A stretch of DNA of 64,000 bases. It comes from Hymenobacter roseosalivarius DSM 11622 (GTDB lineage: Bacteria; Bacteroidota; Bacteroidia; Cytophagales; Hymenobacteraceae). Below, in pieces: positions 8,768-16,540 of this stretch (the first letter of the stretch is position 1; each line of letters starts with the position of its first letter). A model generated the notes under the pieces. The model searched no databases. It had not been told where the DNA came from and was given only the letters and a program-made list of their open reading frames with translations. Made by a program: the position numbers and the translations under genes. Location of the stretch: contig NZ_FWWW01000036.1 of assembly GCF_900176135.1 (NCBI RefSeq), positions 1 through 64,000 of the forward strand, read 5' to 3'.

Positions 8768-9499
8768 CTATATTTTACGCTTATACTCGAAATGCTTGCC
8801 CAGGTATACCCGGCGTACGGTTTCGTCGGCGGCCAGCTCCTCGGCGGTGCCGGCTTTCAGCAGCTTTCCTTCAAACAGCAGATACGCCCGATCCACGATG
8901 CTAAGCGTCTCGTTCACGTTGTGGTCGGTGATGAGAATGCCGATATTCTTGGTTTTGAGCTTGGCCACGATACTTTGAATCTCCTCCACGGCAATGGGGT
9001 CAACGCCGGCGAAGGGCTCATCGAGCAGCACGAATTTGGGGTCGACGGCCAGGGCGCGGGCAATTTCGGTGCGGCGCCGCTCTCCGCCGGAAAGCACTCG
9101 GCCCAGGTTTTTGCGGACGTGGGTAAGGCTGAACTCGTTGAGTAGCTCCTCCACTTTATCGCGCTGGGCTTGCTTGGGCAAATTGGTCATTTCCAGCACG
9201 GAAAGGATATTTTCCTCCACCGTCAAATCACGAAATACCGAAGCTTCCTGCGCAAGGTAGCCCACGCCGCGCTGGGCCCGCCGAAACATGGGCAGCTTGG
9301 TGATATTCTCATCGTCGAGGTAGATTTCGCCCGAGTTGGGTTTCACCATCCCTACAATCATGTAGAAGCAAGTAGTTTTACCAGCCCCATTCGGCCCCAG
9401 CAAACCCACAATTTCGCCCTGCTCCACGGTCACGCTCATGTCATTGACCACGGTACGGGCCTTGTAGGTTTTGATCAGGTGGTCGGCGCGTAGAATCAT
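8768..9499 (-). CDS. lptB: LPS export ABC transporter ATP-binding protein LptB
   Basis: A 243-residue ABC ATPase that powers lipopolysaccharide extraction from the inner membrane with LptF/G and LptC. Walker A is GPNGAGKT at residues 35-42, the signature LSGGE at 136-140 and Walker B/LLDEP at 158-162, followed by [11 protein letters not shown] and the [10 protein letters not shown] switch histidine region characteristic of LptB. The start at 9499 ([10 protein letters not shown]) gives the normal family length; an upstream ATG at 9553 adds an unconserved tail. A near-consensus TACCTTTA box lies just upstream. LptC is encoded 12 kb away, so the Lpt genes are dispersed. Confidence 0.95.
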   Translation of the reverse strand: MILRADHLIKTYKARTVVNDMSVTVEQGEIVGLLGPNGAGKTTCFYMIVGMVKPNSGEIYLDDENITKLPMFRRAQRGVGYLAQEASVFRDLTVEENILSVLEMTNLPKQAQRDKVEELLNEFSLTHVRKNLGRVLSGGERRRTEIARALAVDPKFVLLDEPFAGVDPIAVEEIQSIVAKLKTKNIGILITDHNVNETLSIVDRAYLLFEGKLLKAGTAEELAADETVRRVYLGKHFEYKRKI

Positions 9500-9555
9500 G
9501 GAGTAAAGGTAAGGGGGGTAGCGAGTTTTAAACTCAGCGGTCATGCTGAGCAAAG

Positions 9556-9615
9556 CGAAGCATCTCGGGTGTTAAAGTGAGGTTACTAATACACGACTGC
9601 ACGCGAGATGCTTCG
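9556..9615. repeat. Intergenic inverted repeat
   Basis: Twelve-base arms CGAAGCATCTCG (9556-9567) and CGAGATGCTTCG (9604-9615) are perfect inverted copies 36 bases apart. The unit has the look of a REP-like intergenic palindrome. It lies between lptB and the M61 protease gene. Confidence 0.65.
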
Positions 9616-9665
9616 ACAGGCGGAGGCCAAATCAAGCAGAATCGCCTTCATTGCTCTTGACTTGA

Positions 9666-11516
9666 TTACGCTTTCGGAGCCAGCAGCTGCGTACGCAAAG
9701 CCTGCTGAGCGGGCGTGGGGGCAGGAGCAGCTTCTACTACATTGGTCAGCTCTACCTCAAACTCCTGGGGCGTGGCCTGGCGCTCCTGGGGGGCTTTTTG
9801 GTCTTTGGATTGAAAGCGCACCTTCACCGGCGCGGCCGAGGTGGGCTCTACCAACGGGCGCAGGAGCTTTTCGGCATTCGACATATCCAGCTTGGTGCCA
9901 TTCACAGCCAGAATTACGTCGTCGTCTTGCAGGCCGAAAGCGTTCTGATCGGGCGCGGTGGAGGCTACCTTGAACTGTTGCTTTTCCGTGTCGTAGCCAA
10001 AGCCCAAACGACCAAAGGCCAGTACTTTGCTTTGCTCCGTAGGAGCGTAGCGCCAGCCTATTTTGGCGAAGTACTCGGCGTAAGGCAACGGCTGACTGCC
10101 GATGACATACTGATCAAAGAACTGCTGAAGCTGCGGGTTAGTCAGAGCTACGATTTCCGGGATCAGCTGACTGTCCTCGAAGGAACGCGTAGGGCCATAT
10201 TTCTGGCGCAGCGTCAGGAGCACGTCGCGCAGGCTCTGGCGGCCCTGGCTTAGCTCCTGAATGCGGATATCGAGCAACAGGCCAATCAAAGCGCCTTTTT
10301 CGTACACGTTCTGGTACATATCCTTGTAGGGGGGCACGAGAATATTGCGGCTCATTTCCGTGAACGACACATCTTTGAACTTAGCGGCGTTGTCGATTTT
10401 CTCCTTCATCTTTTCCCGGAATGCGTCGGGGGTTACCAGGCCGCCGCGCACCTGCACCAGCTGAGCAAAGTATTCCGTTACTCCCTCATACAGCCACAAG
10501 TGCTGCGACATTTTGGGGTCGCGGAAGTCGAACTCGCCGATTTCACGGCTGTGAATATTAAGTGGAGCCAGCATGTGCAAAAACTCGTGCGAGGCCACTT
10601 CCTGCACCATACCGCGCAGGCGCGCCGAGTCGGGAAACTCGGGCAGGAAGTACACCGAGGAGTACGAGTGCTCCATGGCCCCAAAGCCGCCGTCTTTGCT
10701 GATCAGCGGCGAGCCGAGAGCGGGGAAATACATCAGGAAATGATATTTCGGCACCGGCATTTGCCCAAAAAACTGCGTCAAGGCCTCCGCCATCGGGCGC
10801 ATGATTTCGCGCACGTCAGCCGCCTTTATCTGCCCCGTTTCCGATACTACCGATACGCCAATGCGGGCACCGCCCGTGGCGAAGCTGGTCGTATCGGGGC
10901 GACTATAGAGGATGGGGCCATCAGCCAGATCAACGTAATTGGGCGCGGTGAATATATCCTGGGTGGGCGTGGGGGCCTTTTTTTCCAGGGAAGTAGCGCC
11001 ATAGAGGTCGGCAGGCTTGGCCACGGTTACCTGGTAAGGAGCCATTTTGTAGCCCTCCAGGTAGCCGTACAGCCCGTAATGGTTGAGCACGTAGTTCTGG
11101 CCTGCTTCGAAGTTCGTGCCGCCCGGCTGGAAGATATAATCGTCGCCCTGCTGGGCATCCCAGGTATCATCGACCAAGTATTCGAGGCGGGCTAACCCTT
11201 TGGCTTTGTTGATGACAAACAGGTTAGGATTCGGCTGCGTGACTTTCAGCGCTTTGCCTTTTTTGTCAAAGGCCTTGAAGTTGGTCACAAAGCGGCCGTA
11301 GTCTTTTTTGGAGTAAGAGCCGGGCACCACCGAAGGCATTACGTAGGAGACTTGCGCCTCTTTCACGGGCGGCGTATTGACAACTACCCGCACCTGATCA
11401 TTGGCCACATTCTGCAAATCGACGGCAATCTGATAGCCCGCAGGAGCTGGCTGCTGGGCCGGAGCCGCGACAGTAGCTGCTAATCCAAGCCCAAGGGCAA
11501 GACCAAGAATTTTCAT
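9666..11516 (-). CDS. M61 family metallopeptidase with PDZ domain
   Basis: A 616-residue secreted or periplasmic zinc aminopeptidase-like protein. The start at 11516 gives MKILGLALGLGLAATVAAPAQQ, a clean signal peptide. The zinc motif HEFLH lies near residues 304-310, with the downstream glutamate in WLYEGVTEYFAQ, and GGFGAMEHSYSS just before, all as in M61 glycyl aminopeptidases. The N-terminal 170 residues form the beta domain (VMPSVVPGSYSKKDYGRFV). The last 120 residues form a PDZ domain (GYDTEKQQFKVAST, GLQDDDVILAVNG). Length and order match the family. It is likely a single-gene unit. Confidence 0.93.
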   Translation of the reverse strand: MKILGLALGLGLAATVAAPAQQPAPAGYQIAVDLQNVANDQVRVVVNTPPVKEAQVSYVMPSVVPGSYSKKDYGRFVTNFKAFDKKGKALKVTQPNPNLFVINKAKGLARLEYLVDDTWDAQQGDDYIFQPGGTNFEAGQNYVLNHYGLYGYLEGYKMAPYQVTVAKPADLYGATSLEKKAPTPTQDIFTAPNYVDLADGPILYSRPDTTSFATGGARIGVSVVSETGQIKAADVREIMRPMAEALTQFFGQMPVPKYHFLMYFPALGSPLISKDGGFGAMEHSYSSVYFLPEFPDSARLRGMVQEVASHEFLHMLAPLNIHSREIGEFDFRDPKMSQHLWLYEGVTEYFAQLVQVRGGLVTPDAFREKMKEKIDNAAKFKDVSFTEMSRNILVPPYKDMYQNVYEKGALIGLLLDIRIQELSQGRQSLRDVLLTLRQKYGPTRSFEDSQLIPEIVALTNPQLQQFFDQYVIGSQPLPYAEYFAKIGWRYAPTEQSKVLAFGRLGFGYDTEKQQFKVASTAPDQNAFGLQDDDVILAVNGTKLDMSNAEKLLRPLVEPTSAAPVKVRFQSKDQKAPQERQATPQEFEVELTNVVEAAPAPTPAQQALRTQLLAPKA

Positions 11517-11667
11517 GCAATAAGGGTATCGGGGAATGAAAGGAGCGGTTAAAACGAGCGCACAAGGTATACATTGCGCTCCTCGAATTCTTCCCAACGT
11601 AGAATAGCCGGGTCGGATTCCCTACCCTGCGGTTTGGCGCTGATTACACCCTTAATTTGCCCCTAGA

Positions 11668-12036
11668 ATGGCCCATTTTACCACCGTTAGTCGCTATGCG
11701 CTTGGGTTGCTCCTCGTGGTGGCCGGATTGCTGCATTTTGTGGCACCGGGGCCTTATGTGCGCATTATGCCGCCGTATCTGCCAGCTCCGCTCCTGCTGG
11801 TGTATCTGAGTGGCCTCTGCGAAATCGGGCTGGGACTCGGGCTGCTTTTCCGACAGACCCGGCGTTGGGCAGCTTGGGGCGCGGTGGCGTTGTTTATAGC
11901 CGTGTTGCCTGCTAACGTGTATATGGCGCAGGTGAATGGCTCGTTATTCCATTTGCCGACGTGGCTCGTATGGGGCCGGCTGCCTTTGCAACTGGTGCTG
12001 ATTGCCTGGGCGTGGAGTCATACGCGAAAGGAGTAG
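11668..12036 (+). CDS. DoxX family membrane protein
   Basis: A 122-residue protein with four hydrophobic segments (about residues 8-26, 43-61, 66-86 and 97-116) and the DoxX-type motifs LLVVAGLLHFVAPGPY and LSGLCEIGLGLGLLF. The family is widespread in respiratory and stress contexts but its biochemical role is mostly undefined. It is transcribed away from the M61 gene, with about 150 bases between their starts, and is followed by a MITE-like element. Confidence 0.85.
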   Translation: MAHFTTVSRYALGLLLVVAGLLHFVAPGPYVRIMPPYLPAPLLLVYLSGLCEIGLGLGLLFRQTRRWAAWGAVALFIAVLPANVYMAQVNGSLFHLPTWLVWGRLPLQLVLIAWAWSHTRKE

Positions 12037-12110
12037 CCCTTCGCTTCCTGACCTCTGCACCGTTGAAGAAAAACCGCTGGGGGACTTTTTTCGATGACCA
12101 CAACGATTCA

Positions 12111-12268
12111 CTAAGAAGCTGTTTGAGTTGGCTTTTCGGACCGGTAGAATGAGGTAGAGACGCAATATTTTGCGTCTCCTCGCGCGTGAATCGTGCAACG
12201 GCGAGACGTAAAATATTGCGTCTCTACCTCGTTTAGCCACTTGGCAGCTAACTCAAACAGCTTCTAAG
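12111..12268. mobile_element. MITE-like element with terminal inverted repeats
   Basis: A 158-base non-coding unit. Its ends carry perfect 15-base inverted repeats GAAGCTGTTTGAGTT / AACTCAAACAGCTTC, flanked on both sides by TAA (CTAA on the left, CTAAG on the right), which looks like a short target duplication. Inside is a second palindrome, arms GAGGTAGAGACGC (12151-12163) and GCGTCTCTACCTC (12218-12230), with each arm holding its own small GAGACGC...GCGTCTC hairpin. No transposase is encoded. The ends and duplication are compatible with an IS5-group passenger, which is inference. Confidence 0.6.
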
Positions 12269-12284
12269 CTGACGCTGGGCATCG

Positions 12285-12292
12285 TACTTTTG
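12285..12292 (+). promoter_or_regulatory. Bacteroidetes -7 promoter box of the GT87 gene
   Basis: TACTTTTG exactly fits the TAnnTTTG -7 consensus of the Bacteroidetes primary sigma factor and lies 24 bases before the ATG at 12317. It supports that start over an upstream TTG that falls inside the box. Confidence 0.55.
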
Positions 12293-12316
12293 CCCCCAAG
12301 GGCTCTATTTCGCTTT

Positions 12317-13549
12317 ATGTCAACTACGCTATCGTCTTCTTCTACTCGCTGGCAGCGTTTGTTGCATCACCCCGCTACCCTTCCGGCGGTCTACACGCTG
12401 CTGACGGTAGTGGCTACGGTAGTGCAGTTTCTGAAAAGCAGCAATCTGCCTTACACCAACTATAACAACTACATCATCTTCCGCAACGCGTTTTACCACC
12501 TGCTGCAAGGTCAGGATATGTACGTTCTGCACTTAGTAGAGCAGTACGATTTGTATAAATACAGTCCCACTTTCGCCCTGCTGATGGGACCATTTGCGGT
12601 GCTGCCCAATTTTATAGGATTGCTGGGCTGGAATGCGCTGAACGCCGCCGCCCTCTATTGGGCTGTGCAGCAGCTCCCTACCATCGACATTAGGGCGCGA
12701 CGTGTAGTATTATGGCTGGCGGCCATCGAGCTGCTGACTTCCATGCAAAATGCCCAAAGCAACGGCCTTGTGGCCGGGCTTATCATTGGGGGAGCCGTAG
12801 CGCTGGAGCGTGCTCGGCCAGGGCGAGCGGCGTTGTGGCTTTTGCTGAGTGTGTTCGTGAAGCTCTTTGGGCTGGTAGCTTTCGTCCTGTTTTGGCTGTA
12901 TCCGCGCCAACGGGTACGTTTCGTAGTGTGGTCGGTTGGGTTAGGAATCGGGCTGGCGCTGCTGCCGTTGGTGGTAGTGCCGCCCGCAGAGCTGCTGGCC
13001 CAATATCAAAGCTGGGGCCGGATGCTGGCCGCCGACCATTCAGCCTCTTTTGGCTTGTCGGTGATGGGATGGCTGGAAACCTGGTTCGGATTTTTGCCCC
13101 CCAAGACGGCCGTGGTGCTGGTGGGGGCGGCGCTGTTTTGCTTACCGCTGCTGCGTTTCAAACAATACCAGCACGCCGCGTTTCGGACGGGGTTGCTGGC
13201 GGCCGTATTGCTGTGGGTAGTCGTGTTTAATCATAAGGCGGAGTCGCCCACGTTCGTTATCGCGGTGGCGGGCGTAGGGCTGTGGTGGAGCTTACAGCCC
13301 AGCCGGCGCTGGCCCGATCTGGCGCTCCTGCTCAGCGTCGTGTTGTTCACCGTCCTCTCCCCTACCGATCTGTTTCCGCGCTTCCTGCGTAAGGCGTACG
13401 TGGTGCCTTATGTGCTCAAGGCAGTACCCTGCATCTTCGTTTGGGCGCGCCTGACGGTGGAGCTCCTAACCCGTGATTTTGCCCCCCGGCTCACTTCAGC
13501 CACCGAAGCACCTGCTACAGCGGTGCCCGCCGCTTCTCTTTCTGTTTAG
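12317..13549 (+). CDS. GT87-like glycosyltransferase (DUF2029)
   Basis: A 410-residue polytopic membrane protein with about ten hydrophobic segments. The periplasmic loop after the first helix reads NYIIFRNAFYHLLQGQDMY...YSPTFALLMGPFAVLP, the pattern of DUF2029/GT87 polyprenyl-phosphate-dependent mannosyltransferases. NAQSNGLVAGLIIGG and KLFGLVAFVLFWLYPRQR follow, also typical. It probably adds a sugar from a lipid carrier to a cell-surface glycan or glycolipid; donor and acceptor are unknown. A gtrA-like gene follows 15 bases later and is likely co-transcribed, consistent with a lipid-linked sugar pathway. The start is set by the promoter box at 12285. Confidence 0.87.
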   Translation: MSTTLSSSSTRWQRLLHHPATLPAVYTLLTVVATVVQFLKSSNLPYTNYNNYIIFRNAFYHLLQGQDMYVLHLVEQYDLYKYSPTFALLMGPFAVLPNFIGLLGWNALNAAALYWAVQQLPTIDIRARRVVLWLAAIELLTSMQNAQSNGLVAGLIIGGAVALERARPGRAALWLLLSVFVKLFGLVAFVLFWLYPRQRVRFVVWSVGLGIGLALLPLVVVPPAELLAQYQSWGRMLAADHSASFGLSVMGWLETWFGFLPPKTAVVLVGAALFCLPLLRFKQYQHAAFRTGLLAAVLLWVVVFNHKAESPTFVIAVAGVGLWWSLQPSRRWPDLALLLSVVLFTVLSPTDLFPRFLRKAYVVPYVLKAVPCIFVWARLTVELLTRDFAPRLTSATEAPATAVPAASLSV

Positions 13550-13564
13550 CTTCTTCCCTTTCCC

Positions 13565-13957
13565 ATGCCCCCCGAATACGCTCAATTATTGATGAAGCTG
13601 GTCAAGTATGGGGTAGTGGGAGGCTTTGGGGTAGCCGTCGATTTCAGCTTGACTTATCTGGCCAAAGAGAAGCTACGGCTGAACCCGTATGTGGCCAATG
13701 CTATTGGCTTCAGCGTGGCTACCTGCATCAATTTTTTCCTGAACCGCATCTGGACATTTCGAAGCCATGACCCGGCCATCCTTGGTCAGTTCGGCTATTT
13801 TGCGCTGGCGGCCATTATCGGATTAGGCCTCAATACCCTGCTCCTGCGCTGGCTGTATCAGCGCTGGAAAGTGCCGTTTTACGTGGCTAAGCTGATTTCT
13901 ACCGGCGTGGTGGTTATCTGGAACTTCGTGATTAACGCGTTTTATACGTTTGCTTAG
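13565..13957 (+). CDS. GtrA family membrane protein
   Basis: A 130-residue protein with four transmembrane segments and the GtrA pattern: KYGVVGGFGVAVDFSLTYL, NAIGFSVATCINFFLNRIWTF, and WNFVINAFYTF at the end. GtrA proteins are thought to flip or help transfer polyprenyl-phosphate-linked sugars, which fits its position directly after the GT87 gene. The ATG is embedded in the dispersed motif (ATGCCCCCC). Length is typical. Confidence 0.92.
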   Translation: MPPEYAQLLMKLVKYGVVGGFGVAVDFSLTYLAKEKLRLNPYVANAIGFSVATCINFFLNRIWTFRSHDPAILGQFGYFALAAIIGLGLNTLLLRWLYQRWKVPFYVAKLISTGVVVIWNFVINAFYTFA

Positions 13958-13984
13958 TCAGGAAGAAATAGCCAGCTACTTGTA

Positions 13985-14443
13985 GTGTTGCTGACCTTCT
14001 CCGCCAGCGCTCAAATTATTACCGATTCAATCGCCGCTACCGCCGCCCGCGACTCTTTATTGCGGATAGCCAATAACGCCCGGCGTTTCGCCGTGTCAGC
14101 ACCACGCACCGCTATGTGTCGGCACGTAGTACGGGGCTACTACACCATGCCTAATGGTACAGCTTCACGCGGGCAAAAAGCCTGGGAACAGGTCACAAAG
14201 ACCTATCTGAGTGGTGCTACCAATGAGCGGTACACTGGCTACACCGAAAACGGGCTGATCGTATTGCGCGAACGGCGGCATAATGGTTCCATTACGTGGC
14301 TGAAGCTACTTCCTTACCAGGTAGTCAACGGACAAAACGCCGCTAGGCCTGGTGGAAGTACTAGTGGTGATTATACGCGTGAAGGCTATGTGCGCTGGGG
14401 GCCAAAATTGTATCTGGTGCCCCGCCTGACGGCGGAGCGGTAA
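13985..14443 (+). CDS. Putative secreted protein with unclear start
   Basis: The frame runs on in phase from the gtrA stop with no ATG. The best start is GTG at 13985, giving VLLTFSASAQ, which looks like only the second half of a signal peptide with an AQ cleavage region. The mature part (about 140 residues, with TYLSGATNERYTGYTENGLIVLRERR and YVRWGPKLYLVPRL) matches no family I know. It may use an unusual start further upstream or have lost its original start. The product would be periplasmic or outer-membrane associated if exported. Confidence 0.5.
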   Translation: MLLTFSASAQIITDSIAATAARDSLLRIANNARRFAVSAPRTAMCRHVVRGYYTMPNGTASRGQKAWEQVTKTYLSGATNERYTGYTENGLIVLRERRHNGSITWLKLLPYQVVNGQNAARPGGSTSGDYTREGYVRWGPKLYLVPRLTAER

Positions 14444-14474
14444 GGACATCCGCTGGGCGAACCAAAAGCTGCCT

Positions 14475-16202
14475 CTACTCTTCCCAACGAATATCCTTCA
14501 GTCGCAGCTGCAGGCTTTTTACGCCCCGGAACTCGTTCATTTCCACGGTGTAGCACACGCTGAATGGCTCCCCCTGCATGATGCGCTCGTGGTATTCGCC
14601 CAATCCAAAACCGATGGCATCTATGGTGCAATGCCCATCCTGGGTGAGTGTGAGCTTGAGGTGAGAATTGCCAACAATACGCGCGGAATGGCGCACGATA
14701 TATACATTCCGGGACTCAAATACCGGGTTGGAATTGCCTGGTCCGAAAGGCTCCATCTGCCGCAGCAGGTTGAAGAAGGCCGGCGTTACATCACTTAGCT
14801 TCAACACGCAATCAATATCCACGGGCGGGATGAGCTGCTCGGGCTGGATGCGGCCGGCTACTATTCGCTCAAACTTTTCGCGAAAGGCCGGCACATTTTC
14901 GACGGGCATGGTAAGGCCAGCGGCGTACATATGCCCCCCAAACTGGTCGAGCAGGTCGGCGCACTCTCCTATGGCCTCGTGCACGTCGAAGCCGACCACC
15001 GAACGAGCCGAGCCGGTGGCTTTGCCGTCGTTGCTGGCCGTCAGGATGATGGTCGGGCGGTAATACTTATCGAGGCAGCGCGAAGCCACGATGCCCACCA
15101 CGCCTTTGTGCCAGTCCTGCTTGAAGAGCACCGTGGCGCTGGCCGTGCGCAGCCCCGCGTCGTCTTCAATCATTTGCAGCGCCTCTTTAGTCGTGCTGGT
15201 ATCGAAGCCGCGGCGCTCCTGGTTGGTTTGATCCACCACGCCGGCTTTTTCTTTGGCTTCTTTCTTGGTTTGGGCCAGCAGCATGGCCACCGAGCGCTTG
15301 GCGTCGCCCATACGGCCGGCCGCATTGATGCGGGGGGCAAATCCGAACACCAGACTCGTAATATTCAGCTCATTGACCCCCATCCCGGCCAGCTCGCGCA
15401 GGGCATCCAGGCCAGGGCGCTGAGGACGTTGGGGATCATTGAGCAAGCGCAGGCCGTGGTAGGCCAGAATACGGTTTTCGCCCGTAATCGGCACAATATC
15501 GGCCGCGATGCTCACGGCCAACAGATCGAGCAGCTCATGGAGCGGCTCTTCATCCAGACCAAGATGCTCGCCCAGCGCCTGCATCAGCTTGAAGCCTACG
15601 CCGCAACCTGATAGCTCCTTGTACGGGTACTCACAATCGGTGCGCTTAGGGTCGAGGACGGCCACGGCGGGGGGCAATTCCTGGCCGGGCAAGTGGTGGT
15701 CGCAGATGATAAAATCGACGCCTCGCGTGGTGGCATAGGTTACTTTATCCACCGATTTTACGCCGCAGTCCAGCGCGATAATGAGCGCGTAGCCGTGCTG
15801 AGCGGCGTAGTCGATACCCGTTTCCGATACGCCATAGCCTTCCTGGTAGCGGTCGGGAATGTAATAGTCGATGCGCTCGGGGCCGAAGAGCGGGAGCAGA
15901 TACGAGTACACCACCGCCACGGAAGTAGTGCCGTCCACGTCGTAGTCGCCAAATACCAGCACCCGCTCGCCTTCGTGCAGGGCGCGCACCAGACGCGCTA
16001 CGGCGCGGTCCATGTCGCGCATGCGCAGAGGGTTGGGCAACTCGTGCAGCACGGGGCGGAAGTAGGCGCGGGCGTCCTCAAAAGAACTTACCTCTCGCTG
16101 GCAGAGCAAGCTAATGATGGCCTCGTTTACACGCAACGCATCGGCCAACTGCCGCACGGTAGCGGGCTCAGGCACGGGCTTGCGAATCCATCTCTTTTCC
16201 AT
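14475..16202 (-). CDS. recJ: Single-stranded-DNA-specific exonuclease RecJ
   Basis: A 575-residue 5'-3' exonuclease of the DHH superfamily, acting in recombination and mismatch repair. Motif I DYDVDG is at residues 86-91, the DHH triplet at 168-170, CGVGFKLMQAL near 200, NAAGRMGDAKRS near 295, and the DHHA1 glycine block GGHMYAAGLTM near 410. The C-terminal OB-like domain ends in QLRLKDIRW. Length and motif order are normal, so it should be active. Three copies of the dispersed G/C-run motif lie within it (14934, 15331, 15669). Confidence 0.97.
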   Translation of the reverse strand: MEKRWIRKPVPEPATVRQLADALRVNEAIISLLCQREVSSFEDARAYFRPVLHELPNPLRMRDMDRAVARLVRALHEGERVLVFGDYDVDGTTSVAVVYSYLLPLFGPERIDYYIPDRYQEGYGVSETGIDYAAQHGYALIIALDCGVKSVDKVTYATTRGVDFIICDHHLPGQELPPAVAVLDPKRTDCEYPYKELSGCGVGFKLMQALGEHLGLDEEPLHELLDLLAVSIAADIVPITGENRILAYHGLRLLNDPQRPQRPGLDALRELAGMGVNELNITSLVFGFAPRINAAGRMGDAKRSVAMLLAQTKKEAKEKAGVVDQTNQERRGFDTSTTKEALQMIEDDAGLRTASATVLFKQDWHKGVVGIVASRCLDKYYRPTIILTASNDGKATGSARSVVGFDVHEAIGECADLLDQFGGHMYAAGLTMPVENVPAFREKFERIVAGRIQPEQLIPPVDIDCVLKLSDVTPAFFNLLRQMEPFGPGNSNPVFESRNVYIVRHSARIVGNSHLKLTLTQDGHCTIDAIGFGLGEYHERIMQGEPFSVCYTVEMNEFRGVKSLQLRLKDIRWEE

Positions 16203-16314
16203 ACTAGTCGGCGGGCGTCGATTATAGCAAACGACGACTTCAAAAGTAAGCAGAAAAACGCCGCCTCGCCCACTAGTGCGTATTTTTACCCCCAGCCTTT
16301 TGCTCCTGCGTTTT

Positions 16315-16428
16315 ATGAAAAAGCTCCGTGCGTTTTACCAGCAATACCGACAATACATCCTCACTGATGGGCTGATGTACCTGGTTTTCATCCTGTTTAT
16401 TGTGCTGCTGTTCGTCTTCTTCTCTTAA
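16315..16428 (+). CDS. 37-residue single-helix membrane protein
   Basis: A short frame encoding a basic, glutamine/tyrosine-rich head (MKKLRAFYQQYRQY) followed by a strongly hydrophobic helix (LMYLVFILFIVLLFVFFS) that runs to the stop. It starts about 110 bases from the divergent recJ start. Small proteins of this layout are often missed. Support is the clean basic-head/hydrophobic-tail layout and the terminator at 16488; function unknown. Confidence 0.5.
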   Translation: MKKLRAFYQQYRQYILTDGLMYLVFILFIVLLFVFFS

Positions 16429-16487
16429 AAAGGCCTGGTTTGGCAGCGCTGGTTAGAACAAAAAAGCACCTTTACGGTGGAAGTGAA

Positions 16488-16540
16488 GTAAAGCTAAAAA
16501 GGCCTCCACCTGACGCAGGCGGGGGGCTTTTTAGCTTTAC
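16488..16540. terminator. Bidirectional terminator
   Basis: Long arms beginning GTAAAGCTAAAAAGG and ending GGGGGGCTTTTTAGCTTTAC, with A and T tracts on both sides. It serves the small plus-strand gene and the minus-strand TPR gene, whose stop it overlaps at 16537. The right arm contains a copy of the GGGGGGCWWW motif. Confidence 0.8.
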
